Positions 26,477 to 35,701 of a DNA stretch of 64,000 nt are shown here, piece by piece; positions within the stretch are counted from its first letter, which is position 1; each line of letters starts with the position of its first letter. Location of the stretch: NCBI GenBank assembly GCA_049966155.1, contig JBMFVE010000002.1:310001-374000 (forward strand), in the 5' to 3' direction. The stretch is from JBMFVE01 sp049966155 (GTDB taxonomy: Bacteria; Bacteroidota; Ignavibacteria; Kryptoniales; JAKASW01). Under the pieces are notes generated by a model. The model worked only from the letters and a program-made list of their open reading frames with translations. It was not told the DNA's origin and did no database searches. Both the position numbers and the translations under genes were made by a program.

Positions 26477-27795
26477 GTCTTAAAGTTTTGCTGGTTGACG
26501 ATGAACAAAACATCCTGAGGACCATGACGATTTGCCTTCAATCAATAGGCCTTCAGGTAAATCCAGTTCCAAATCCGTCCGACGCGCTGGAACTTGCAAG
26601 CAAAGAGCATTTTGATATTGCCTTTCTGGACTTAAAAATGAAGCCAATGGACGGCATTCAATTGATGACAGAAATAAAAAAAATAAACCCGGAAATTCTG
26701 GTCGTAATTGTAACAGCACACGGATCTATCGATACCGCTGTCGAAGCTATTAAAAAGGGAGCATATGATTATCTACAGAAACCTTTTGATTTCCAGGAAC
26801 TTCAACATTTTACAGAAAAAGTAGTTGAATACTACAACCTCCAAAGAGAGGTAAAAGATCTGCAAAAGCGGCTGCATGAATATCAAATGCCTGGAGAAAT
26901 TGTCACAAAGAATCCACATATGCTTCAACTCCTTAACTTATCAAGAGAAGTAGCCGACACAACAATTAGCGTTTTGCTCCAGGGTGAAAGCGGCACAGGA
27001 AAAGAACTGTTTGCAAAGTTTATCCACGATTCAAGCTCCCGCAAAGACAAACCATTCGTGACAGTAAATTGCGCTGCCCTTTCAGAAAACCTCCTTGAAA
27101 GTGAACTTTTTGGACATGTAAGAGGAGCTTTTACAGGAGCAGTTAAAGACAGAGAAGGAAGATTCGAACTGGCTGATGGTGGGACAATCTTCCTCGACGA
27201 GATAACTGAAATCCCGACCACGACTCAAGCAAAGCTGCTAAGATTTCTTCAGAGCAGAGAATTTGAACGCGTTGGTGATTCACAAACTCGGAGAGTGGAT
27301 GTGAGATTTATATCTGCCACAAACCGCGACTTGAATGAAGCGCTCACGTCCGGGAAACTTCGGGAAGACCTTTATTATCGTATCAATGGTGTCACCATCA
27401 AGCTTCCACCTCTTCGTGAGCGTCCGGAGGACATCCCCCTGCTGATCAAACATTTCATTAGAAAATTTTCACAGGGTTCTGAACCAGATATTTCTGCAGA
27501 AGCATTTAAGCTTTTAATAAATTATCAATGGCCAGGAAATGTCCGACAGTTAGAAAACGTCATGGAAAGAGCTGTTCTCCTTGCCCACGGCAAGCGTATA
27601 GAGCCTTACCACCTTCCTGAAGAGATTCAAAATATGAATGTGACGACAAAACGACTCCTTTCCCTGGAAGAATTGGAGAAGGAGCACATCATTCGCGTTC
27701 TCAGAGAAACTGCAACAGCCGAGGAAGCAGCAAGTGTCCTGGGCATTGATCCGGCAACACTCTGGCGTAAGAAGAAGAAGTATGGAATCAACTGA
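26473..27795 (+). CDS. NtrC-family sigma-54-dependent response regulator
   Basis: The 440 residues have a receiver (acidic DDE at 9-11, phospho-aspartate Asp53, Lys103), the AAA+ domain with Walker A GESGTGKE (171-178), the sigma-54 contact loop GAFTGA (218-223) and Walker B TIFLDE (238-243), and a C-terminal Fis-like helix-turn-helix (EEAASVLGIDPATLWRKKKK). It activates sigma-54 promoters as a hexameric ATPase. ATGA overlap couples it to the kinase. Targets are unknown; no convincing sigma-54 promoter was found in the window. Confidence 0.95.
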   Translation: MSLKVLLVDDEQNILRTMTICLQSIGLQVNPVPNPSDALELASKEHFDIAFLDLKMKPMDGIQLMTEIKKINPEILVVIVTAHGSIDTAVEAIKKGAYDYLQKPFDFQELQHFTEKVVEYYNLQREVKDLQKRLHEYQMPGEIVTKNPHMLQLLNLSREVADTTISVLLQGESGTGKELFAKFIHDSSSRKDKPFVTVNCAALSENLLESELFGHVRGAFTGAVKDREGRFELADGGTIFLDEITEIPTTTQAKLLRFLQSREFERVGDSQTRRVDVRFISATNRDLNEALTSGKLREDLYYRINGVTIKLPPLRERPEDIPLLIKHFIRKFSQGSEPDISAEAFKLLINYQWPGNVRQLENVMERAVLLAHGKRIEPYHLPEEIQNMNVTTKRLLSLEELEKEHIIRVLRETATAEEAASVLGIDPATLWRKKKKYGIN

Positions 27796-27821
27796 GGCCT
27801 GCTGCAGCAATTAATTTATTC

Positions 27822-27850
27822 TTGAATTTACAAATCACAAAATTTATTTT
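27822..27850 (+). promoter_or_regulatory. candidate promoter of the SDR gene
   Basis: TTGAAT and TATTTT are separated by exactly 17 bases, 35 bases before the ATG at 27886. Each box matches the consensus at four of six positions. A strong GGAGGGAC follows as ribosome binding site. Confidence 0.35.
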
Positions 27851-27885
27851 ACTCCAGTTCTAAAATTCTATGGAGGGACTAACCT

Positions 27886-28656
27886 ATGTACAATTTTACA
27901 GGCGCAACAATTATTGTAACAGGGGCATCGAGCGGAATAGGGAGGGCTACGGCAAAGGCCTTCAGTGAACAGGGTGGAAATGTTATAGCTTTTGCAAGAA
28001 ATAAGGAAAGACTCGACTCACTTTGTGAACAATGTAAACAAAACCCCGGGAAAATATATGCAGTTAAAGGAGATGTAACAAAGGAAATGGATAGGCAGAA
28101 GTGTATTGACTATGCTCTGGATAAATCTGGGCGGATTGATGTGCTGGTTAACGCTGCAGGAATCATTGCAAGTGGGACAATTGAAAATACAACGGAAGCA
28201 CAATGGGATGAAATGTTCGATATAAACCTTCGCTCCGTATTCAGGATGATGCAGCTGGCAATACCTCATTTAATTTTGACAAAGGGAAATATCGTAAACG
28301 TATCAAGCGTAACAGGTATAAGGGCATTCCCAAATGTTCTGGCTTATTCGGTTAGTAAAGCTGGAGTTGATCAGCTCACCCGTTGTGCTGCACTGGAAAT
28401 GGCTCCAAAGGGTGTAAGAATAAACGCTGTAAACCCTGGTGTTGTGGTCACAGAACTCCATCGAAACAGCGGTATGACCGAGGAACAGTACCAGGCATTT
28501 CTTGAGCACTCAAAGACAACTCACCCACTTGGAAGAACGGGGACTCCAGAAGAAGTAGCTGATCTCATTTTATTTCTTTCGTCGACAAAAGCAAGCTGGA
28601 TCACAGGAGTCAGCTACAGCATTGACGGCGGTAGATCACAAACCTGCTTAAGATAA
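27886..28656 (+). CDS. short-chain dehydrogenase/reductase
   Basis: The 256-residue enzyme is a classical SDR: cofactor loop TGASSGIG (12-19), NAAG (89-92), catalytic serine near 140-141, Tyr154 and Lys158 in YSVSK, and the C-terminal ITGVSYSIDGG. It reduces or oxidises an alcohol/ketone with NAD(P)(H); Asn or Arg at 38-39 (FARNK) leans to NADP. The substrate cannot be told. It stands alone and converges with the efflux operon, ending three bases from it. Confidence 0.9.
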   Translation: MYNFTGATIIVTGASSGIGRATAKAFSEQGGNVIAFARNKERLDSLCEQCKQNPGKIYAVKGDVTKEMDRQKCIDYALDKSGRIDVLVNAAGIIASGTIENTTEAQWDEMFDINLRSVFRMMQLAIPHLILTKGNIVNVSSVTGIRAFPNVLAYSVSKAGVDQLTRCAALEMAPKGVRINAVNPGVVVTELHRNSGMTEEQYQAFLEHSKTTHPLGRTGTPEEVADLILFLSSTKASWITGVSYSIDGGRSQTCLR

Positions 28657-28659
28657 GTG

Positions 28660-29796
28660 TCAGCGGATTGACCGCCTGAAGCTGTATGCACTGAGAGACA
28701 GGCTGATTGCCCCCATTGCTAAAAGTGCCAGCGCCTGCGGGTAAAGTTCCCTGAAACCATCACCTTTTAAAAACAAACCTCGAACAATTTCTAAAAAATA
28801 TCTCACCGGTATCAAATACGTAATGTATTGAATAATTACAGGCATATTTGCAATTGGAAATATAAATCCAGATAAAACAATAAAAGGCATCATTATAAAG
28901 AACTGGGCAGTCATACTTGCCTGCTGCTGAGTCTTTGATACAGAAGAAACAAACAAACCCAATCCAAGCATAACCAGTACAAACAAGAAACTAAAGAAAA
29001 TTAAGGTAAGAATATTACCGCGCATTGGAACATGAAACACAAAAAAGCTTACCAATAAAACCAGAAATACCTCCGCAAATCCAATCAATGCAAATGGAAT
29101 CATCTTTCCAATGATGAATTCAAAATCACTTATCGGTGTCACAACAATTTGTTCTATTGTTCCAATTTCTTTTTCTTTTACAATTGCCATTGATGTAAGG
29201 ATTAACGTTATTACCATCAGAACCATTACAAGTACAGCCGGTACCATAAAGTTTGTACTTTTAAGCTCAGGATTATACCAGACACGTGATTGAGCAGTGA
29301 CAATCGGAAATTGCTTTGAATTCCTGATGAAATTATACTTTTCAGCTCTCCTTACGATTAAACCCCTCGCGTAGTTCATAGCTATCATACTGGCATAGTT
29401 TAGACCGATACCTCCAGTGTTTGAATCGGAACCATCAGCTATTACGGCAAGTTCCGGACTCCTTCCTGCCATAATGTCTCTGCCGAAGTTTTTTGGAATA
29501 ATCAGTGCTACACCGGCATCACCTCTTTCAAAGTATCCGTCAATATCTTTTAATTGATTAGTATAACCAGCATTAGTAAAATACCCTGAACTTATATATC
29601 GTTCAACCAGTTGACGACTCTTAACACTGTTATCCATGTCACAAATCACTATGGGAATATTTTTTACGTCAACTGTTGCTGCATACCCCAGCAATATCAA
29701 TTGCAAAATTGGTCCCAAAATCGTGATCCCAAACATCCTTTTGTCCCTTTTTAACTGCAAAAATTCCTTTTTTACTATGTGGAGAATCCTCCTCAT
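28660..29796 (-). CDS. ABC-2 type permease of a multidrug-type exporter
   Basis: 378 residues with the ABC-2 layout: N-terminal KKEFLQLKRDKRM and TM1, a large external domain (about 45-175), then five TM helices from VPAVLVMVLMVITLILTS to the C-terminus with KEKEIGTIEQIVVTPI as coupling-helix motif. It is homologous to the gene just upstream and likely forms a heterodimer with it, as YbhS/YbhR do. Last gene of the TetR-led operon, two bases after its partner. Confidence 0.9.
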   Translation of the reverse strand: MRRILHIVKKEFLQLKRDKRMFGITILGPILQLILLGYAATVDVKNIPIVICDMDNSVKSRQLVERYISSGYFTNAGYTNQLKDIDGYFERGDAGVALIIPKNFGRDIMAGRSPELAVIADGSDSNTGGIGLNYASMIAMNYARGLIVRRAEKYNFIRNSKQFPIVTAQSRVWYNPELKSTNFMVPAVLVMVLMVITLILTSMAIVKEKEIGTIEQIVVTPISDFEFIIGKMIPFALIGFAEVFLVLLVSFFVFHVPMRGNILTLIFFSFLFVLVMLGLGLFVSSVSKTQQQASMTAQFFIMMPFIVLSGFIFPIANMPVIIQYITYLIPVRYFLEIVRGLFLKGDGFRELYPQALALLAMGAISLSLSAYSFRRSIR

Positions 29797-29797
29797 C

Positions 29798-30952
29798 CTA
29801 AAACCCTTTCCTGTTCAATCGGTATGATGAAATGAGAGGAAAAATTATTGCAAATATTAAAAGCGGCCCGATTTGATTTGAAATGGCTGGTAATGACGCA
29901 CCTTTTAGTATAATTGCCCGCAATGCAGCAAGGAAGTATCTTGCTGGCACAAGATATGTGACAAATTGGAGGATTTGAGGCATACTCCGGATTGGAAAAA
30001 CGAAACCTGATAAAATGAATGTTGGTAGAAGTGTTATAAGGCTTGAAACAAGATAAGCCATTTGCTGCGACGTGGTAAAAGTTGAGATTAAAACACCAAG
30101 ACTTAATGTGCCGATAAGAAAAATCACGATGGTTAGACTTAAAAGCACAATACTTCCCCTTACAACAATATCAAATAATACAAAGCTTGTCGATAAGACC
30201 AGAATTACCGCTACGGCAGCAAGTAGAAAATAGAGCAGTGTTTTTCCTAAAATGATTTCATAGGATTTTATCGGGGCCAAAAGTATATGTTCCAGGGTTC
30301 CTCGTTCCTTTTCCCTGACAACCGACACAGATGTAGAAACCACCGACAGAACTGTAAGAATAAAGCCAATTAATCCCGGAACCAGAAATTTTGCACTGCT
30401 CAACTCGGGATTATAATAAACCCTTGGACGGTAATCCAGAGCAATGGGAGAAACCGGCACACCTTTCCTGATAAAATACTTTGTCACTATACCCGAAGAA
30501 TAATTTTGAACAATACTTTTAATGTACCCAAGTACAAGCGTAGCGGTGTTTGAGTTAGTTCCATCAATAATAAATTGTACTTCTACACTTCTTCCAGAAA
30601 TAATAGCCTTCGCAAAGTTATCAGGCACAACCATTCCCACAGTGATGTTGCCATTCCGCATCATCTGATCTAACTCATCCTGCTTCTGCAGATTGCCGAC
30701 GTATTGAAAGTACTCCGTTGATGAAAATTGCCTGATGAAATTACGGCTTTCTGCAGTACAGGATTCGTCAACTGCTGCAAATCTGACATGCTTCACATCA
30801 AAGTTCAGTGCGTAACCATATAACAGAAGCATGAGAGTCGGAATGAAAATTATTACAGACAGGGTTCGCCTGTCCCTTTTCAATTGCCTGTACTCCTTTA
30901 CATAAATGGTAGCTATGTTTTCAAGAGAAGCGTGTAACTTTGATAAAAACAT
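29798..30952 (-). CDS. ABC-2 type permease of a multidrug-type exporter
   Basis: 384 residues with the same order: an N-terminal VKEYRQLKRDRRTLSVIIFIP and TM1, an external domain, and five C-terminal TM helices, with REKERGTLEHILLAPI before the second helix. It overlaps the ATPase gene by 32 bases. It pairs with the downstream permease; the two ATPases of the operon supply the energy. Confidence 0.9.
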   Translation of the reverse strand: MFLSKLHASLENIATIYVKEYRQLKRDRRTLSVIIFIPTLMLLLYGYALNFDVKHVRFAAVDESCTAESRNFIRQFSSTEYFQYVGNLQKQDELDQMMRNGNITVGMVVPDNFAKAIISGRSVEVQFIIDGTNSNTATLVLGYIKSIVQNYSSGIVTKYFIRKGVPVSPIALDYRPRVYYNPELSSAKFLVPGLIGFILTVLSVVSTSVSVVREKERGTLEHILLAPIKSYEIILGKTLLYFLLAAVAVILVLSTSFVLFDIVVRGSIVLLSLTIVIFLIGTLSLGVLISTFTTSQQMAYLVSSLITLLPTFILSGFVFPIRSMPQILQFVTYLVPARYFLAALRAIILKGASLPAISNQIGPLLIFAIIFPLISSYRLNRKGF

Positions 30953-31847
30953 CTTCCAGAGTCGGATTTGTTTTTTGAATTAAGAAATCATCGTGACAAG
31001 CTTTTGCAAGTAGTTTGCTCAATCTTTCTTCACAATCATCTGTATTCCCGTAAATATGCACTTTATCGCCAATTATTGTTGCTTCGGAAATCCATTTCTC
31101 ACCTTCCAGTATAGAAAGAACCTTTTCCGGAGACTTGCAGGTGACTTCAAAAAGCGGCAGATTTGAATAACGTGCCCTGATTTCTGCCGGCGATCCGTGA
31201 ACAACAATTTTACCGGCATGCATCATAATTACGCTCTCACAAAATTCAGCTTCATCTAGATAATGAGTTGTCACTATAATTGTTGCACCCTCTCTCGACA
31301 GATCGCCAATTAATTGCCAGAACCTGGACCTTAAAATTGGATCGACACCGCTTGTTGGTTCATCAAGAAAAACAATCCTGGGCCTGTGAAGCACTGCACA
31401 CCCCAGGGCAAGGCGCTGGCGCCATCCCAGCGGCAAATCCCTTGTGAGAAGAGATTCTTTTCCATTTAAATCAGCTGCATTAATCACCCACTCGTATCGC
31501 TTTTTAAACTCTTCTCCTGATAAATTGTATATACCGCCATAAAATTCAATGTTTTCCCTGACTGTGAGATCACCATAAAGAGAAAACTTTTGAGACATAT
31601 ATCCAATTAGTTGACGAATTGCAGAAGGATTGCTGCCAACATCCCTCCCATCAACCCTGACTGAGCCGGCTGTTGGCCTGACAAGTCCGCACATCATCTT
31701 GATGGTTGTCGTCTTGCCCGCCCCGTTCGCCCCGATAAACCCTACCACATTTCCCTCTTCAATAGAAAAGGTGATTTTATCAACGGCAGTAAAATTTCCA
31801 AACTTCTTGGTAAGGTCAACTGCCTCTATTATTGGCTTTCCTTTCAC
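30921..31847 (-). CDS. ABC transporter ATPase (exporter)
   Basis: 308 residues: Walker A GANGAGKTT, Q-loop GYMSQKF, Walker B IVFLDEPTSGVDP, H-loop TTHYLDEAE. The signature loop is LPLGWRQRLAL instead of LSGGQ; this variant is known in the YbhF/RbbA-like half-ATPases and is not by itself a defect. The last 80 residues form an accessory domain. It starts four bases inside the tolC-like gene. It likely forms an asymmetric pair with the second ATPase of the operon. Confidence 0.9.
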   Translation of the reverse strand: MKGKPIIEAVDLTKKFGNFTAVDKITFSIEEGNVVGFIGANGAGKTTTIKMMCGLVRPTAGSVRVDGRDVGSNPSAIRQLIGYMSQKFSLYGDLTVRENIEFYGGIYNLSGEEFKKRYEWVINAADLNGKESLLTRDLPLGWRQRLALGCAVLHRPRIVFLDEPTSGVDPILRSRFWQLIGDLSREGATIIVTTHYLDEAEFCESVIMMHAGKIVVHGSPAEIRARYSNLPLFEVTCKSPEKVLSILEGEKWISEATIIGDKVHIYGNTDDCEERLSKLLAKACHDDFLIQKTNPTLEDVFIKVTRFS

Positions 31848-33166
31848 AGATTTCCAATAGCCCTTTGCATATTGACGCGGGCAATTTCGAGGTCTGTAAG
31901 AGCCTGCACATAATTCAGCTTTGCCTGCAACAAAGTCAACTCAGCGTCTTTTAAATCGGTGTTTGTAGCCAATCCGACTTTGAACTTCTGGTCGGTTACG
32001 CGATAGCTCTCTTCTGCATCTTTTACAGCCATTTGAACAACTGCAATTTTGTCCTTTGCTTGTTTGAAATTTAAAAAGCTCTGGGTAACGTCTAAATAGA
32101 CTCCGTCTGCAAGTTGTTTTTCGCCTAACTGAGCCTGCTCTCTTTGAACCCTGGCCTGCTCAACTGATGCTTCTGTCTTACCCCAGTTCCATAAATTAAA
32201 ACTCAAAGCAAGACTTACATCCCATGTGTCTTTAAATTTATCAACTGCAGGGAGTATGCGATTATTTGGCCGCGAATAATAATAATTTCCGACAAGGGCA
32301 AGCTGCGGGAGAAATGCACCCCATGCAGACTTGACTGCGGCATCTGCAGCCTCAACGCGCAATTTCATTGATTCAATATCAGGTCGATTACTTAATGCTG
32401 TTTCAATTAGTTTGCTGAGATCCTGTAATGACGTATCGCTCACCTGAGGAACAGAAGTGATTTGATATTCTCGGTCCAGAGGTACGCCAATAACATTGTT
32501 AAGCGCCACCGCTGCCAGCCGCACATTATTTTCTGCATCCATTAGCATAAGTTCACTGTTTGACACCTGAACTTTAGCACTTAAAACATCACTTTGAGTA
32601 AGCATTCCCTGATTGTAAAGATCCTCCGCCTGCTTGAAGTGGAGCTTTACCCTATCAAGGTTTTCTCTCATGAAATTTCTGGCCTGAATTGCCCTGTAAA
32701 GATTCCAATAAGATGTAGCTATTTGAACCTTTAAAGATGATTTTGATGAACGCACGTCATACTCTACTGCATCTGCATTTTTTTGAGCAGCTTTTACTGC
32801 GTTTGAAATCTGAAATCCGGTAAAAATTGGTTGCTGAACTGTCAGCTGAAAATTATAATTGTTATAAATATTTGGAGAAATTACAAAGGAATTTGGTATG
32901 CCGGGAATGCTGATTGGTAGTGAGACTGTGAAAGGAGGTACGGCAGACAATCGAGTGTATCTTCCTGAAAAGCTCAAACTCGGAAATCGATTAGAATTCA
33001 CCTCACGATATTTTTGCTCTGCAGCCACCACATTCAGCTCTGAAGACCTTAATGTCTTTGAATTTTCGACCCCAATTTGAATTGCCTGTTCCAATGTCAA
33101 AGGTGTCTGGGCAGCGGCATTGATGGCAATTCCAATCGTTGCAACAAAAAAAATTAAATTACGCAT
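31844..33166 (-). CDS. TolC-family outer-membrane efflux protein
   Basis: 440 residues with a signal peptide (about 1-19, ending NAAAQ) and two repeats of long coiled helices joined by short strands, each ending in the family pattern (SYWNLYRAIQARNF in the first, SFLNFKQAKDKI in the second). It forms the trimeric exit duct for the exporter. Its place between the two ATPase genes is unusual. Confidence 0.9.
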   Translation of the reverse strand: MRNLIFFVATIGIAINAAAQTPLTLEQAIQIGVENSKTLRSSELNVVAAEQKYREVNSNRFPSLSFSGRYTRLSAVPPFTVSLPISIPGIPNSFVISPNIYNNYNFQLTVQQPIFTGFQISNAVKAAQKNADAVEYDVRSSKSSLKVQIATSYWNLYRAIQARNFMRENLDRVKLHFKQAEDLYNQGMLTQSDVLSAKVQVSNSELMLMDAENNVRLAAVALNNVIGVPLDREYQITSVPQVSDTSLQDLSKLIETALSNRPDIESMKLRVEAADAAVKSAWGAFLPQLALVGNYYYSRPNNRILPAVDKFKDTWDVSLALSFNLWNWGKTEASVEQARVQREQAQLGEKQLADGVYLDVTQSFLNFKQAKDKIAVVQMAVKDAEESYRVTDQKFKVGLATNTDLKDAELTLLQAKLNYVQALTDLEIARVNMQRAIGNL

Positions 33167-34082
33167 TTTTTACTCCTTTACTTTGATTTTTCATCAACTC
33201 TGTAAAGACATTTTCCAATGTTGGACGAACTTTTTCAATGTTCAGATGAGGGTCAACATGCTCTTGCAGCTGGCGCAAAATTTCATCTGCATTTTGGTCA
33301 GCAGGTAAAGATAAGGAAATCCTATCGCCCATAACCATTACATCCCAATTCGACTTTTGATTTCTGAGAAATTCATAAACAGGTTTCAACTGTAAAGACC
33401 TGATTTCAAAAGTCTGCACCCTTGCCTCTCTTCTGAGATTTTCCACTGAATCATATCTGAGCAGTTCACCACCGCTAAATAGTCCTACCTTTGAGCAATG
33501 CTCAGCCTCAAGTAAATAAGGCGTTGCCAGAACAATTGTCATGGAAGATTTTAAGAATGAAGACATCATTATCCACAGCTCACGCCTCGAAACCGGGTCA
33601 ACACCTGTAGTTGGCTCATCCAGTATCAGAAATCTCGGTTGGTGTATAATTGCGCAGCAAATACCGAGCTTTTGTCGCATTCCACCTGAAAGCTGATCAG
33701 CTAATCTGTCCTTGAAAGGTATTAGCTGAGCAAACTCAAGAAGTTCTTTTCCCTTTTTCTGCCATTGAGGAACTTTGTGTATCCTAGCAAAGAACTCAAT
33801 GTTTTCCCAAACTGATAGATCACCATATACAAGACTTGTTTGCGAAAGAAAACCTATTTCTTTCTTAAGTTCTTCACGACTTTCTTTAAAATTCTTACCG
33901 TTAATTTCAATTAAACCACTGTCTGGCATCAGTGCTCCAGCAATCATCCTCAAAAAAGTTGTTTTACCTGCACCATCTGGTCCAATAATTCCAGTTAGTT
34001 CACCATCGCCAATCTCAAGTGATACATTGTTGACGGCAGTAACTTGGCCAAATCGTTTGGTGAGATTTGACACCACAATCAT
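33159..34082 (-). CDS. ABC transporter ATPase (exporter)
   Basis: 307 residues with Walker A GPDGAGKTT, canonical signature LSGGMRQKL, Walker B FLILDEPTTGVDP and an H-loop region in which ATPYLLEAE has proline where histidine is usual, so catalysis at its own site may be weak. With the other ATPase, whose signature is variant, it would build a heterodimer with one strong site. Overlaps both neighbours by 4-8 bases. Confidence 0.9.
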   Translation of the reverse strand: MIVVSNLTKRFGQVTAVNNVSLEIGDGELTGIIGPDGAGKTTFLRMIAGALMPDSGLIEINGKNFKESREELKKEIGFLSQTSLVYGDLSVWENIEFFARIHKVPQWQKKGKELLEFAQLIPFKDRLADQLSGGMRQKLGICCAIIHQPRFLILDEPTTGVDPVSRRELWIMMSSFLKSSMTIVLATPYLLEAEHCSKVGLFSGGELLRYDSVENLRREARVQTFEIRSLQLKPVYEFLRNQKSNWDVMVMGDRISLSLPADQNADEILRQLQEHVDPHLNIEKVRPTLENVFTELMKNQSKGVKNA

Positions 34083-35053
34083 CTGGAGTATATCACCGCT
34101 TCAGCGGGCAGGCCCGCCTTTAAATAGTTCATTGAGTTTTCCATTTCAATCTGAACACCAAAGACAAGCTTCACCCTGTCTTCTTTTGTCTGCACATCTT
34201 TTGGCGTGAACTCAGCTGTTTGAGATATATATGTTACCCTGCCAGGGAAAATATGATGCGGCATTCCATCGAGAACAACATCAGCGTGATCACCCAGTCT
34301 TATTTTTGCCAGTTCAACTTCGGTTACGTAAACTGTCATTTTCATCTTTCTCAGGTCAGAAACAGTATAAACAGGAGTTCCAACCGCAGCAAAGTCGCCC
34401 GGTTCAAGCAACTTTTCAGTCACACTCCCATCTATCGGAGAAATGATATAAGAATTATCTAAATTAATCCTTGCAATTTCCAAAGCTGCCTCGGCCTGCT
34501 GGACACGCGCACTGGCTTGCTTTATTTCTTCTGGACGGGAAATTTTTTCTACCTTTTTTAGCGTCTCCTGAGAAGTCTTCAGCTGAGCCAATGCAATGTC
34601 ATACCGCGCCTTTGCATCATCATACTGAGCCTGAGATGCACTTTTTTCCTTGTATAATCCCTCCATCCGCTTATAGTTTTTTTCAGCAAGATTGAAGCTA
34701 ATTAAAGCCTGGCTGACTGCTTCCTGTGCAACTTTTATATCTTCAGAACGAGCACCTGCCAGTGCAAGTTTATACTGTTGCCTGGCTATTTCAAGAAGTG
34801 CCTCTGCCTCCTTTACCTGCTCAAGTAACATGGAATGGTCAATTTCAGCAAGGGTATCCCCTTTTTTAACCGTTGATCCCTCTTCATAATTCATTTTTAC
34901 AATTTTACCCGGCACCTGCGCGGCTAGAATGACATCTGTTGCTTCAATTGTACCGCTGGCAGAAATATTACCCGATACCCCGCTGCGCCCGCAGCCAGTA
35001 AGGAATTCAGACAATATTGATAATATTAATGACATAACCAGGATTCTCTTCAT
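34079..35053 (-). CDS. HlyD-type membrane fusion lipoprotein
   Basis: 324 residues with a lipobox LTGC (near residue 21), a split lipoyl/biotinyl half (DVILAAQVPGKIVKMNYEEGSTVKKGDTL and ISPIDGSVTEKLLEPGDFAAVGTP), a coiled-coil hairpin between them (about 75-190) and a beta-barrel domain. It bridges the inner-membrane ABC transporter and the TolC-like duct, like YbhG. Overlaps the ATPase gene by four bases. Confidence 0.92.
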   Translation of the reverse strand: MKRILVMSLILSILSEFLTGCGRSGVSGNISASGTIEATDVILAAQVPGKIVKMNYEEGSTVKKGDTLAEIDHSMLLEQVKEAEALLEIARQQYKLALAGARSEDIKVAQEAVSQALISFNLAEKNYKRMEGLYKEKSASQAQYDDAKARYDIALAQLKTSQETLKKVEKISRPEEIKQASARVQQAEAALEIARINLDNSYIISPIDGSVTEKLLEPGDFAAVGTPVYTVSDLRKMKMTVYVTEVELAKIRLGDHADVVLDGMPHHIFPGRVTYISQTAEFTPKDVQTKEDRVKLVFGVQIEMENSMNYLKAGLPAEAVIYSR

Positions 35054-35054
35054 T

Positions 35055-35648
35055 CTATCTCCTTCTGCCTTTTTCTGTTAAAATCCCTTCTGTGAATATC
35101 TTAAAAACCTGTTTAGGTACTTCCGATTCAGTTAAAGAATGTTTTGAAAGAAAATCGACTTTCATTAGTTCCCGTACGACTCCGACATAAGCGGTTGTGA
35201 ACACAACTGGATCGATATCCTTTCTGATCCATCCCTTCTTTTGACCCTCAATAAACATGCTCTGCCAGGCAGTGGCAACTTTTGTTTGAAGAATTGCTTC
35301 AATCTCCTTGAACAATCCGGGGGCATTTGTTCGCACTTCCATTAAAATCCTCTGCCACTGCTCATTTATATGTTTACCAACAGCTTCCGAAATCAGCTCT
35401 ATCTTGTCAATTGCAAATCTCTTACCATTCTGAATACTTCTCAGAGTTTCAAGTAGAGAATTTACCCTCGCAACAACAATCTCCCGGAGTATATCGTCTT
35501 TGCTGTTGAAAAACCTATAAATTGTTTTCTTACTAATCCCTAAATCAGAAGCAATTTCCTGAACTGTAACCCTTTTATAGCCGTAACTGGTAAACTTCCT
35601 GCAGGACGATTCCAGAATTGCCTGCCGCAAATCATTTTCTTTCACCAT
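35055..35648 (-). CDS. TetR-family repressor of the efflux operon
   Basis: 197 residues: N-terminal helix-turn-helix (VTVQEIASDLGISKKTIYRFFNSKDDIL) and a ligand-binding helical domain. The frame extends to a GTG at 35687, but that part holds a promoter and operator, so the ATG at 35648 is used. There is no Shine-Dalgarno sequence before it and the -10 box ends seven bases upstream, so the mRNA may be leaderless. It is the first gene of the exporter operon and ends one base before the HlyD gene; it most likely represses itself and the exporter, as CecR does for ybhGFSR. Confidence 0.9.
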   Translation of the reverse strand: MVKENDLRQAILESSCRKFTSYGYKRVTVQEIASDLGISKKTIYRFFNSKDDILREIVVARVNSLLETLRSIQNGKRFAIDKIELISEAVGKHINEQWQRILMEVRTNAPGLFKEIEAILQTKVATAWQSMFIEGQKKGWIRKDIDPVVFTTAYVGVVRELMKVDFLSKHSLTESEVPKQVFKIFTEGILTEKGRRR

Positions 35649-35684
35649 GGAAACTAATTTAGTGAATTTGGTTTCCACTGTCAA
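35649..35684 (-). promoter_or_regulatory. TetR-operon promoter with overlapping palindromic operator
   Basis: On the minus strand TTGACA (35679-35684, perfect -35) and TAAATT (35656-35661) are 17 bases apart. Between 35649 and 35676 lies an imperfect palindrome with 12-base arms, GGAAACCAAATT and AAATTAGTTTCC, matching at 10 of 12 positions around a four-base centre. It covers the spacer, the -10 box and the expected transcription start, as TetR operators do. Confidence 0.7.
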
Positions 35685-35701
35685 CACATTTCAGGAAATT
35701 C

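Noticed and set aside
31391..31460. Variant ABC signature (LPLGWRQ) as sign of a dead ATPase
   Set aside because: This variant is common in YbhF/RbbA-like half-ATPases, so by itself it does not show loss of function.
35649..35687. GTG start that would lengthen the TetR protein
   Set aside because: The stretch holds the promoter and operator, and the repressor domain begins after ATG 35648.
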